Translations under genes and position numbers: made by a program
Notes under the pieces: model-generated
Told to the model about the DNA's origin: nothing
Databases searched by the model: none
The model's input: only the letters and a program-made list of their open reading frames with translations
NCBI RefSeq assembly: GCF_014174255.1
Contig: NZ_JABEQJ010000028.1
Location: forward strand, 1-64,000
Source of the DNA: Gluconacetobacter sacchari
GTDB lineage: Bacteria > Pseudomonadota > Alphaproteobacteria > Acetobacterales > Acetobacteraceae
Length of the DNA: 64,000 nt
Reading direction: 5' to 3'
Shown: one piece after another, positions 26,082-34,299 of the stretch
How the letters are laid out: every line of letters begins with the position of its first letter
Numbering within the stretch: position 1 is the first letter of the stretch

Positions 26082-28508
26082 TCAGAACGCCGCCTTCAGC
26101 GTGCCGAAATACTGACGCGGCGCCCCCATGAGTAGGGATTCATAGTCGCCCTGGAATGCATTGCCCGCTTCACCGCCCATTTCCGAAACATAGACCTGGT
26201 TGAACAGATTGGTGACATTGAAGCTCAATGTCAGGTTCTGGGCAAATCCGACCTTGCCGAAATTGTAGTTCGCCCCGACGGAGGCCAGCCAGTAACCCGG
26301 AACATAGACATCGTTCGTGTAGCTGAACGGACGCCGTCCCATATACATCACGTCAAAATGCGCGTCCAACTTCCGGAATGTATAATCGACGCTGCTCTTA
26401 TACATGAAGGAGGGATAATCAATGACCTTCTTGCCCTTCAGATCGTAGGTGACGCCGTCGGTGGTCAGATTGCTCTGATACGTCCCCTTGTTGAAGCTGA
26501 CCGAGTTGAAGATCCGCAGATTCTTGACCGGGATGATGGTCAGGTCGGCATCCAGCCCGTTCATCGTCACGCTGCCTACATTCAGCACGGTCAATTGCGG
26601 GTCGACCAGGCTGCCGCTGTAGATACCCTGCAAGCGGTTCGCGAAATCGGCATGGTACAGGTTGATCGACCCGATGACGTGCGGCGACGTATAGCGATAG
26701 CCGATATTGTAGGCCCAGTCGGTTTCCGGATGCAGGTGCGGGGCGGACGCATCGAACGCCGCCTGCGACACGGCGAAGGGAGAGGCCGCAAGGTGGAATC
26801 CGCTCTGCGGATAGGCGCGCATGTTGTTCGCGATGTCGAAATAGACCTCGTGATTATGCAGGAACACATAATCCGCGCTGATATGCGGCAGAAACGCCGC
26901 CGCGGATGTCAGGCCGACGCCGCCGGCGATCTGGTCGGTACCGGTATAGGACGGATCATTGGCCGTGGCGGAGACGTGCGTCGTCGAAAGCAGGGACTTG
27001 AACCCGGCATGCAGGGTCAGATTATGGATCGGGCGCCACGTATCTTCCAGAAAGAACTGGAACGTATCGGTATTGTAGGTCTGGCCCCAGGGTTCCTCGA
27101 ACGGATTGCTCTGGTTACGCATCGGGTCGGGCGTGCAGTTGCACGACAGAAGCGGGTCCTGATACGCATACATGTTGCTGACATACTTGTTGTTTTCGAA
27201 CCAGATCCCGGAATGAATCGTGTTCTTGGCAATCTCGTAGGTCAGCGCCGAGGTAAAGCCGAACCGCTGGATGGTCGGACGCTTGATGATATCGGATAGC
27301 GGGGCACCGTTCGGCGACGACAGATACGGGGTCGTGAACAGGGTCGCGGCTTTTTCACCATGCCCGTAGACCACGGAGTCCCAGTGCAGATTGTCGGTCA
27401 GCTGGAATTTGGCGTTGATGGCGCCCAGTTGATCGACGGTCTGCGTCACCGCCGAGTAGAAGGACACGTCCAGCGGGTCGTTCGTCAAGTTCTCGCCGTG
27501 CGTGAAGATGCCTTGCGCTGCCAGATACGCAGCCTTGTAATTAGGATAGTAGTTGTCGACCCTCTGCCCAAGCGTATTCAGGAAATTTAGCGAAATATCC
27601 TGGTAGTTATACTGAGAAAGATCCGAATAGTCATAAAAGACACTGATACTGGACGAATTGCCGATGGGTTGAACCAGCTTCGCATTCACCTGCTGCATGA
27701 ACTGATCGCCGTACCCTTTCCACTTGTCGGTGTCATTACGCATATATGAAACGAAGAACTTGGTTCCTGACGGCGTCAACTTTCCCGAATCGATCCTGAC
27801 GAACGTGTGGTAGGTCGCATTGCTGCCGAAGGTTTGCGAGACCAGCCCCCCCAGCTTGTCCTTGGGGTTGCTGGAATAGATCTCGAGACCGCCGCCCAAG
27901 CTGTTGGTGCTGGGCATGCTGAGGTCGCCCGCCCCTTGGGTGACGTTCATATGGTCGACATTTTCCGAGGAAATGGCTTCCACGGTATTAAGCCCGTTAT
28001 AGTTGCGGTAGACTGGCTCGCCGAGGGGAATACCGTCAAGCGTGAAGCCGAGCTGGTTCTGCGAGAAACCGTGCATGAAGATCTGCATGCCGCCGGTGTC
28101 CAGCCCTTGCGGGTCATCCGAGACAAAGGCGACACCCGGGATCTGCTGCAGGATTTTCAGAACGCTCGTTCCCGGAACAGCCTTGTCGAAGGCGGAGGAA
28201 CTGAGCACCGTGTGGGCACCGCGGCTGCTGTGACGGCCGGAAACCATGATGCCTTCGATCATCGGCGCGGCAGATCCCGGGGCGGCCGCGGTCGCGGCCT
28301 GGGCTGCGACCGGCCCCGCTGCACGGGCCGGGGCGGTCGCCGCGACCGGAGACTGCGCCAGCGACGATTTATGATGTACACCTGATTTCTTCTTGTGCGC
28401 GACAGTGCCGGACGCTGCATGGGCCGATGTTGCCAGCGCAACAAGCGCCGTCATGGTTGCCGCAATATAGCAGTTACGGCGGGAGGCACTTAACTTTTTC
28501 TGTATCAT
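26082..28508 (-). CDS. TonB-dependent receptor of a carbohydrate locus
   Basis: A complete outer-membrane receptor (808 aa). The ATG at 28508 starts a signal-peptide-like sequence (MIQKKLSASRRNCYIAATM, hydrophobic to about residue 37, cleavage after AHA). A basic, Ala-rich linker with AHKKKSGVHHK precedes the plug (IEGIMVSGRH, then FMHGFSQNQLGFTLDGIPLG and STNSLGGGLEIYSS). The barrel ends in a terminal Phe (ends FGTLKAAF). The DGIPLG-type plug is common in receptors of the FecA/BtuB-like group. It heads an operon with a sugar symporter, a glycosidase and an LLM monooxygenase; uptake of an oligosaccharide or glycoside is inferred. Confidence 0.9.
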   Translation of the reverse strand: MIQKKLSASRRNCYIAATMTALVALATSAHAASGTVAHKKKSGVHHKSSLAQSPVAATAPARAAGPVAAQAATAAAPGSAAPMIEGIMVSGRHSSRGAHTVLSSSAFDKAVPGTSVLKILQQIPGVAFVSDDPQGLDTGGMQIFMHGFSQNQLGFTLDGIPLGEPVYRNYNGLNTVEAISSENVDHMNVTQGAGDLSMPSTNSLGGGLEIYSSNPKDKLGGLVSQTFGSNATYHTFVRIDSGKLTPSGTKFFVSYMRNDTDKWKGYGDQFMQQVNAKLVQPIGNSSSISVFYDYSDLSQYNYQDISLNFLNTLGQRVDNYYPNYKAAYLAAQGIFTHGENLTNDPLDVSFYSAVTQTVDQLGAINAKFQLTDNLHWDSVVYGHGEKAATLFTTPYLSSPNGAPLSDIIKRPTIQRFGFTSALTYEIAKNTIHSGIWFENNKYVSNMYAYQDPLLSCNCTPDPMRNQSNPFEEPWGQTYNTDTFQFFLEDTWRPIHNLTLHAGFKSLLSTTHVSATANDPSYTGTDQIAGGVGLTSAAAFLPHISADYVFLHNHEVYFDIANNMRAYPQSGFHLAASPFAVSQAAFDASAPHLHPETDWAYNIGYRYTSPHVIGSINLYHADFANRLQGIYSGSLVDPQLTVLNVGSVTMNGLDADLTIIPVKNLRIFNSVSFNKGTYQSNLTTDGVTYDLKGKKVIDYPSFMYKSSVDYTFRKLDAHFDVMYMGRRPFSYTNDVYVPGYWLASVGANYNFGKVGFAQNLTLSFNVTNLFNQVYVSEMGGEAGNAFQGDYESLLMGAPRQYFGTLKAAF

Positions 28509-28800
28509 CACCCTGGTCTCCCATCTGCAGATGCTCGCGATTCTGACGAGGGGCATCGCAAAAGAATAACGTATACATTCTATATGCGCGACCATCGGAA
28601 CGCAAACGTTATTAATCTGTTCTCAAAATAAGGCACGCGCCATTTTGGCGTCAGACCGGCCGGATCCCGGATGGCGGGGCGTATGTCCGGATGCCGGCAC
28701 CGATCGGGCGCATCGCAAACATTGCGCTTGGGTGGTTCCTGTTTGAACGCATGCAGTCAAACAGATTAAGATGCTCGTGAAAACAATAAACTAGAGCAGC
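28509..28800 (-). promoter_or_regulatory. Upstream region of the carbohydrate-receptor operon
   Basis: 292 bp without a gene between the GH3 gene and the receptor start. It contains an interrupted dyad CTGTTTGA-N10-TCAAACAG (28739-28764), which has no T-run and is therefore more likely an operator than the GH3 terminator. Two similar CGCAAAC(G/A)TT stretches lie nearer the receptor. A receptor promoter probably lies here, but its hexamers are not obvious. Confidence 0.4.
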
Positions 28801-31275
28801 CTATGGGATACCGTTTTCCCGGTTGATGCGTTCCAGGACCTGGATCAGGGCGCCTTCATCCAACTCGCGGCCCAAAGACCAGCTCAGCGTGTCATGCAGC
28901 CCGAGAAAGGATGTCCGGCAGCGATCGAGTATCGCCAGGGCCTCGGCTGGCGCGGCCCCGGTTTCCGCCGCCAGCCATTCGGTCAGTTCTGCGGCCGCAT
29001 GGGGCGTTTCCATGACGATTCCAGGGGGCGTATGCAGGTCGAGCCGCCGCGGCAGGGCACTGTCACCCGCAACCGTCAGCTCCGTTTGCAACAGGATATC
29101 GCGTGACGAGGCTCCGATTTCGATGCTCAGCACGGCCTCGGGCACGAACCATTCATCCAGGACGACGTCGAAATAGGCGAAGTCGCGTCGCGTCAACACG
29201 AAATCGACAACGCGGCTTTCCCCCGGCGCCAGCGCGACGCAGGCAAAGCTCTTCAGCGCGCGCCTGGGATGAGCCGGGATGGCACGGCGCGGGGCCTCGG
29301 GGCGGCCCAGATAAAGCTGGCAGATTTCACGCCCGTAGACAGGACCGTCATTCCGTATTGTGAAGCTGATCGATAAAGTCTGGTTCCTGCCAAGAACAGA
29401 TCGGTCGAGGCGCAGCCCATGGTAGGAAAAGCGCGTATAGGACAGGCCAAATCCGAATGGAAAAAGCGGCGTGATGCGGCGCGCATCGAAATAGCGATAG
29501 CCGACGAAAATGCCTTCGCGATAGAGATGCGTGCCGTGTTCGCCGGGATAGCCCAGAAAGGCCGGACTGTCTTCCAGGCGTGCGGGCCAAGTCACGGGCA
29601 GCTTGCCGGACGGATTTTCGACACCCAGCAGGATATCGGCGATCGCGCCGCCGAAGCCCTGGCCGGCATATCCCGCGGAGATCACGGCGCCGACCGACCC
29701 GACCCAGGGCAGAATGACGGCGTCCGGATGTGTCAGAACGACCACGACACGCGGATGGATGCCCGCCAGAGCGGCAATGAAGTCGTCATGCGCGGGAATA
29801 AGCGCCAGATCAGGGCGGTCGGCATTCTCCCCGCTGACGTCGGGCGGCGTTCCGGCAAAGACCAGCACCGTATCGGCCCGGGCCGCCATCTCCAGGGCCT
29901 CCTGCCTGCGCTGGGGATCGATGGACCCGTCGTCGGCCCATCCGGCATGATAGGACAGTTGCACCCCGGCCCCGGCAGTCTGGCGCAGCATGTCCAACGG
30001 GATGTCGCATTGCCGGGGATTGACGCCCGCGCTGCCGACCCCCTGGATACGGGGCTCCATAGCCCCCGAGCCGATGACCAGCCAATGCCCGCACGTCGCC
30101 GTCAGAGGCAGGAGATCGTCCCGGTTGACCAGCAACACGCAGGATCGCGCGGCGATCTTCCTGGCCAGCGCGTGATGGGCGTCGAAATCGGCGGCCAGGG
30201 GGGGCATCGCCGCAGCACGGTCGCACCGCTCGATCAGCCGCAGGACATTGCGGCATGCACCATCCAGCGCTGCGTCAGGTACGCGTCCCTCGGCGAGGGC
30301 GGTGCGCAGACGTCTTTTCCTGGCGTCGCTCTGCGGCATGTCGAGATCATTGCCGGCCAGGAGGGAGGCCGGGCGGTCCTGTATGCCGTGCCAGTCGGAA
30401 ATGACGGTGCCGCGATATCCCCAGCGCTTGCGCACAATGTCGGTCAGCAGCCATGGATCGGCCGAAGTCTGCACACCGTTCAGCCGGTTATAGGACGTCA
30501 TGACGGTCCACGGATCGCTGCGGGCAATCGCTCTTTCGAAACCGTAGAGATAGAGTTCGTGCAGAGCCCGCCGTTCCACCACCGAATCCATGCTGGTCCG
30601 TTCGACTTCGGAATTATTGCAGGCAAGATGCTTCAACGATGCCCCGACACCATGATCCTGCAATCCGTTGATCAGGCCAGCAGCCATGTCCGCGGTCAGG
30701 ACCGGGTCTTCACTGCAATATTCGAAACCGCGCCCGGCGAGTGGACAGCGGCGCAGATTGATGCCGGGACCCAGCAGAACCTGGACACCGAGCAGACGAC
30801 ATTCCGCGGCCAGGGCGCGCCCGACCTCGTACATCAGTGCCGTGTCCCAGCTGCATCCCATGGTGGCCCCACTGGGGAAGCAGGTCATCGGCAAGCTGCG
30901 GCCCAGCAGAAGCGCGGTTTCGCCGCGTGCGGTGTCGACCGTGTCCAGAAAGGCGCCCAGATCGGCCTGCTCTCCGACATCGTCGATCTGGGCTGGAACG
31001 AAGCGCACGCCATTCGTCCCGTCCGTCATCAGGACCGAACGGATATGATGCCGGGGCAGGCTGGCCGTACGCCACAGGCCGCGTCCACTGACCAGATCGA
31101 TCTTGTCATCGCGGGTCAGGGCGGACAGGTCGGGTGACCGATCATCCGCCGCAGACCCGCATCCATGGCGGGCCGCCGGTTCGTCGCCCGGCCTCTCTGC
31201 TGCCTTCGATCCCAATTGCCCGACACCTTCGCCCAGCGCCCGGGCGCTGGGCACGGGCGAGCTACGAAAAACCAT
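28801..31275 (-). CDS. Glycoside hydrolase family 3 (beta-glycosidase)
   Basis: An 824-residue GH3 enzyme that hydrolyses beta-linked glucosides or xylosides with retention. The nucleophile Asp is in VISDWHG (about residue 290), with MTSYNRLNG and SLKHLACNN in the TIM-like domain and SGENADRPDLALIP carrying the likely acid/base Glu in the second domain. A C-terminal fibronectin-like domain follows (GFGLSYTRF onward). There is no signal peptide. The ATG at 31275 is chosen; a TTG at 31299 in frame would add eight residues but lies over the putative -10 region. It is on the same strand as the receptor-symporter-glycosidase operon but 290 bp away, so probably a separate transcript. Confidence 0.9.
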   Translation of the reverse strand: MVFRSSPVPSARALGEGVGQLGSKAAERPGDEPAARHGCGSAADDRSPDLSALTRDDKIDLVSGRGLWRTASLPRHHIRSVLMTDGTNGVRFVPAQIDDVGEQADLGAFLDTVDTARGETALLLGRSLPMTCFPSGATMGCSWDTALMYEVGRALAAECRLLGVQVLLGPGINLRRCPLAGRGFEYCSEDPVLTADMAAGLINGLQDHGVGASLKHLACNNSEVERTSMDSVVERRALHELYLYGFERAIARSDPWTVMTSYNRLNGVQTSADPWLLTDIVRKRWGYRGTVISDWHGIQDRPASLLAGNDLDMPQSDARKRRLRTALAEGRVPDAALDGACRNVLRLIERCDRAAAMPPLAADFDAHHALARKIAARSCVLLVNRDDLLPLTATCGHWLVIGSGAMEPRIQGVGSAGVNPRQCDIPLDMLRQTAGAGVQLSYHAGWADDGSIDPQRRQEALEMAARADTVLVFAGTPPDVSGENADRPDLALIPAHDDFIAALAGIHPRVVVVLTHPDAVILPWVGSVGAVISAGYAGQGFGGAIADILLGVENPSGKLPVTWPARLEDSPAFLGYPGEHGTHLYREGIFVGYRYFDARRITPLFPFGFGLSYTRFSYHGLRLDRSVLGRNQTLSISFTIRNDGPVYGREICQLYLGRPEAPRRAIPAHPRRALKSFACVALAPGESRVVDFVLTRRDFAYFDVVLDEWFVPEAVLSIEIGASSRDILLQTELTVAGDSALPRRLDLHTPPGIVMETPHAAAELTEWLAAETGAAPAEALAILDRCRTSFLGLHDTLSWSLGRELDEGALIQVLERINRENGIP

Positions 31276-31302
31276 ATCGTCATAAAAACGGAACAGCAAG
31301 AA

Positions 31303-31322
31303 TTATAGCGTCTACGCTATAA
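31303..31322 (-). promoter_or_regulatory. Operator-like palindrome over the GH3 promoter
   Basis: TTATAGCG-TCTA-CGCTATAA, perfect 8-bp arms. On the minus strand its distal arm overlaps a TATAAT (31307-31302) placed 27 bp before the GH3 ATG. No good -35 is present, so the promoter may need an activator, or the palindrome may be a repressor site. Confidence 0.5.
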
Positions 31323-31348
31323 ATACTGACCTCCGGAGGAGGCTCCGA

Positions 31349-32140
31349 TCACACGCCGACCGCGGCAACGAACCCTTCGAGATTGTCCCACGGGATCATG
31401 TGACCGGCCTCGGGCACATGCTTCACGGCGATGGACGGATTGAGTGCGAGAATCTCCGCCTCGTCCTCGGGCAGGATCACGCCGCCGCGCGTCGCGACGA
31501 CCAGCGTCGCGGGCGTCCGCAGATGCGGAATGTCCTGATGAATATCCTCGGTATGGAATTTCTCGAACGTGATCCGCGTCGCCAGTTCGTCGCAGGTATG
31601 CAGCCACTCGGCGCGCAGGGCACGCTGCTCCTCGGTCCAGCTTGGGCAGAATCGCAGCATGTCTTCCGCCGTCATGCCCTGCCGCGCCAGGCGGATCGAT
31701 TCCGTGTACCAATCGAGCTTCGCCGGATAGGCCCGGCGCCCCGGCCCGCTGACCGGCGGGTCGACCAGAACGAGACGCGACAGTCCGTCGGCATTGACCC
31801 GGGCGGCACGAATCGCAATCCGCGCGCCCATCGAATGACCGGTCAGGACCACGTCCGCCAGGTGCAAGGCGTCGATGAAGCCGCGCACGTCCGCCGCGTA
31901 GCTGTCGAGATCATAGTCCAGATCAGGCCCCGTCGCAGACAGCCCGCGTCCGCGAACATCCGGGACATAGACATCAAACGTGCGCGCCAGTTCCTCGGCC
32001 ACGAATCCCCATGTGATCGCGGGACTGGTGATTCCGGGAATCAGCACCATCGTCTGTCCCTGGCCGCCATAGCGCAGATAATGCTGGCGGATTCCATTGG
32101 CGTGGACGTTCGCACCGTACAGGAAACGGCTCTCGGTCAT
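31349..32140 (-). CDS. nicD: N-formylmaleamate deformylase
   Basis: An alpha/beta hydrolase (263 aa) that cleaves N-formylmaleamate to formate and maleamate in aerobic nicotinate degradation. The ATG at 32140 follows GAGGAG at 7 nt and gives the family N-terminus (GANVHANGIRQHYLRYGG, very like Pseudomonas NicD). The nucleophile Ser is in TGHSMGAR (about residue 100), catalytic His in PEAGHMIPW. It is the last gene of nicA-nicB-nicX-nicF-nicE-nicD and starts 11 bp after nicE. Confidence 0.9.
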   Translation of the reverse strand: MTESRFLYGANVHANGIRQHYLRYGGQGQTMVLIPGITSPAITWGFVAEELARTFDVYVPDVRGRGLSATGPDLDYDLDSYAADVRGFIDALHLADVVLTGHSMGARIAIRAARVNADGLSRLVLVDPPVSGPGRRAYPAKLDWYTESIRLARQGMTAEDMLRFCPSWTEEQRALRAEWLHTCDELATRITFEKFHTEDIHQDIPHLRTPATLVVATRGGVILPEDEAEILALNPSIAVKHVPEAGHMIPWDNLEGFVAAVGV

Positions 32141-32151
32141 GATGTTTCTCC

Positions 32152-32907
32152 TCAATAGGCGCCGGACAGCAATGCACCGGCACCGGGCGCCACGGTTTCC
32201 AGCTCCAGGGCGCGGAGCATGGCATAGGTGGTGGCAATCGCAGCGGTCACGACCGGCTTGCCGGTCAGGGCCTCGACCTTCGCCACCACCGGCAGCGAGG
32301 GCATCTGCACGCAGGCCGACAGCACGATCACATCCGCGTCCCGGTAGTTCAGCCCCCGCACGATGCCGGGCAGACGCTCGGGATCATGCGCCGCGACATC
32401 GAGATTGTTCGGAATTTCCAGCGCCACATGATCGATCACCTCGTAGCCTTCGGAGGCGATGTAATCGACGACCAGTTTCGTCAGCGGCTTCATATAGGGC
32501 GCCACCACCACGATCTTTCGCGCGCCGAGCACCTTCAGCCCCTCCACCAGGGCCCCCGCGCTGGTCACGATCGGCGTCGGCGCGCCGTTTTCCACCGTCC
32601 GCTTATGCAGCCGGGCCTCGGACTGCCGGTGATATCCCAGCCCCATCGCCATGATCGCGACCAGGCAGGCATAGCCCATCACATCCACCCGCGCGTCGCT
32701 CAGTTCCAGGGCGCAGCGGTCGGATTCCGCGTCCATCGCCGCCAGTTCGTCCTTGCTGACGGTCTTCATGCGCATGCGGCTGGAATGGAACAGGAATCGT
32801 TCCGGACGGACAAGCTGGCGCGCGGCCAGCATCGCCGGAATTTCGGTTTCCATCGTCACGTTGGAACTCGGGACGATCTGGCCGATGCGATAAAGGGTCT
32901 TGGTCAT
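32152..32907 (-). CDS. nicE: Maleate cis-trans isomerase
   Basis: A 251-residue Asp/Glu racemase-superfamily enzyme converting maleate to fumarate without cofactor. The start at 32907 (MTKTLYRIGQIVPSSN) has GGAG 8 nt upstream and matches family length (about 250). The two active-site Cys are in MGYACLVA (about 80) and LSACVQMPS (about 200); SSNVTMETEIP is the characteristic N-terminal motif. It is the last enzymatic step of the nicotinate route into the TCA cycle. Confidence 0.92.
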   Translation of the reverse strand: MTKTLYRIGQIVPSSNVTMETEIPAMLAARQLVRPERFLFHSSRMRMKTVSKDELAAMDAESDRCALELSDARVDVMGYACLVAIMAMGLGYHRQSEARLHKRTVENGAPTPIVTSAGALVEGLKVLGARKIVVVAPYMKPLTKLVVDYIASEGYEVIDHVALEIPNNLDVAAHDPERLPGIVRGLNYRDADVIVLSACVQMPSLPVVAKVEALTGKPVVTAAIATTYAMLRALELETVAPGAGALLSGAY

Positions 32908-32924
32908 GATGGATACTCCGGACA

Positions 32925-33563
32925 TCAGCAATTGGGCAGGCGCGACAGCAGCGTGTCCAGGTCCAGGACGTCGCCGCATTTCTGCGCCATGTCGAACAGA
33001 TTGGCCTCGTGCGGGCCGATGGCACGGTCGCCCAGGCAATCCGACACCACGACCGGGCGGAAGCCGGCCTGCATCGCATCCAGCACGCTGGCGCGCACGC
33101 AGCCCGAGGTCACGCATCCTGCCACCACGACGGTCTGCACGCCATGGGTGACGAACCACGCCGCCAGCGGCGTGCCGGAGAACGCCGAGGGCACGGTCTT
33201 GCGCACGACATACTCGCCCGGCTCCGGCGCCAGATCCGCCACGATGGCCGAGGCCGGGTTGTGTTCGGTCAGGCCCAGCATGGTCGGAACCTTCAGCGAG
33301 AAGATGTTCGCGTCCGCCCCGTCATCGGCAAACACGATGCGGGTATGGGCGATCTTCCAGCCCAGCCGGCGTGCTTCCGCCAGCAATGTCGTCGTCCGCG
33401 CGATGGCCTGGGGAATATTGCCGCCGCCGAATGCCTGCGGGTCGGCAAACCCGTTGACGAAATCGACGATCAGCAGGCCGATCTTTCCGACCATGCCCAT
33501 TTCGTTGCCGAACCCCTGCGCCTTGTAGCGCGCCTCGTCACGTTGCAGGTCCGTGTTTATCAC
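32925..33563 (-). CDS. nicF: Maleamate amidohydrolase
   Basis: A 212-residue isochorismatase-fold cysteine hydrolase converting maleamate to maleate and ammonia. The triad is visible: Asp in LLIVDFVNGF, Lys in VVRKTVPSAFSG and nucleophile Cys in CVTSGCVRAS. The GTG start at 33563 is used because GGAGGG lies 5 nt upstream and the nicX stop ends one base before it; a longer frame further upstream overlaps nicX and lacks homology. It lies between nicX and nicE, as expected for the pathway. Confidence 0.9.
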   Translation of the reverse strand: MINTDLQRDEARYKAQGFGNEMGMVGKIGLLIVDFVNGFADPQAFGGGNIPQAIARTTTLLAEARRLGWKIAHTRIVFADDGADANIFSLKVPTMLGLTEHNPASAIVADLAPEPGEYVVRKTVPSAFSGTPLAAWFVTHGVQTVVVAGCVTSGCVRASVLDAMQAGFRPVVVSDCLGDRAIGPHEANLFDMAQKCGDVLDLDTLLSRLPNC

Positions 33564-33564
33564 C

Positions 33565-34299
33565 TTATCCCTCCACCAGATTGCCGTCGACCACCACCGC
33601 CTCGCCGTCCAGCCGCACCGTGCAGCCGCACATCGGAATGTCGATATGACACGCCGTGTCGCGCGTGCCGCCGGCCTCGTTGTTCGGCCCCGTGGACCAC
33701 AGGAAATTGCCGGCGCAGGCGCGCGGGTCCATGCCGATGGTCGCCTCGCGATCGTAGAACCCCATGACCGACCAGTGCGCGCGCCATTGCAGGCCCCAAC
33801 CGATGTGCGAGACGGCATAGGCCTCGGGGTCGCCGAAGCTTTCCATATAGTCGCGCAGATGCCCGGCCTCGTAGCCGCCTTCGATCGCGCGGACATAGCC
33901 GCCCGCCAGGCGCAGCGTGATCGGCGCGGTCACGTAGGATTTCTGCGGCAGCAGGATGTCGCCCGGCGCCAGCACGATCATCCCCTCGGCCGAACCCTCG
34001 TTCGACCAGGTGGCCAGGAAGCCGCTCGGCCAATGGTCCCAGCGCCCCGGCGCGTCGACGAAGCCATATTCCTCCAGCATCGGGTAATCGCCCAGCGCGA
34101 AGGTGACGTCGGTACCGGCGGCAGAGGAAACATGCATCGTCTTCGCCACCTGCAGCTTCGCCGAGGCGGCCAGCACGCGCGTGCGGTCCTCCATCGTCGG
34201 CGTCCTGCGCACCAGGATCTCCGGCGGCTCGACCGCCAGCAGGATGCGCCCGCCCGCCGCCAGGTTGGAAACCAGCCGCCCATCGTCACGGCCCCCCAT
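33565..34299 (-). CDS. nicX: 2,5-Dihydroxypyridine 5,6-dioxygenase, N-terminally truncated
   Basis: This enzyme opens the ring of 2,5-dihydroxypyridine to N-formylmaleamate using Fe(II). The visible 244 residues match the C-terminal two thirds of NicX: GGRILLAVEPPEILVR, WDHWPSGFLATWSNEGS, SHIGWGLQWRAHWS and CHIDIPMCG. The last two contain His/Asp positions that bind iron in the Pseudomonas enzyme. Family members have about 350 residues; roughly the first 110 are absent. They cannot be upstream, because the ATG (34299) already overlaps the end of nicB by 14 bp and nicB is intact. A deletion at the nicB-nicX junction is the simplest explanation. The frame is undamaged and the ribosome site poor. 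Activity is uncertain. Confidence 0.8.
   Translation of the reverse strand: MGGRDDGRLVSNLAAGGRILLAVEPPEILVRRTPTMEDRTRVLAASAKLQVAKTMHVSSAAGTDVTFALGDYPMLEEYGFVDAPGRWDHWPSGFLATWSNEGSAEGMIVLAPGDILLPQKSYVTAPITLRLAGGYVRAIEGGYEAGHLRDYMESFGDPEAYAVSHIGWGLQWRAHWSVMGFYDREATIGMDPRACAGNFLWSTGPNNEAGGTRDTACHIDIPMCGCTVRLDGEAVVVDGNLVEG

Noticed and set aside
28571-28576. GTATAC upstream of the carbohydrate receptor as a further NicR site
   Set aside because: A six-base palindrome is expected several times by chance in 64 kb, and the flanks do not match the nic repeats.
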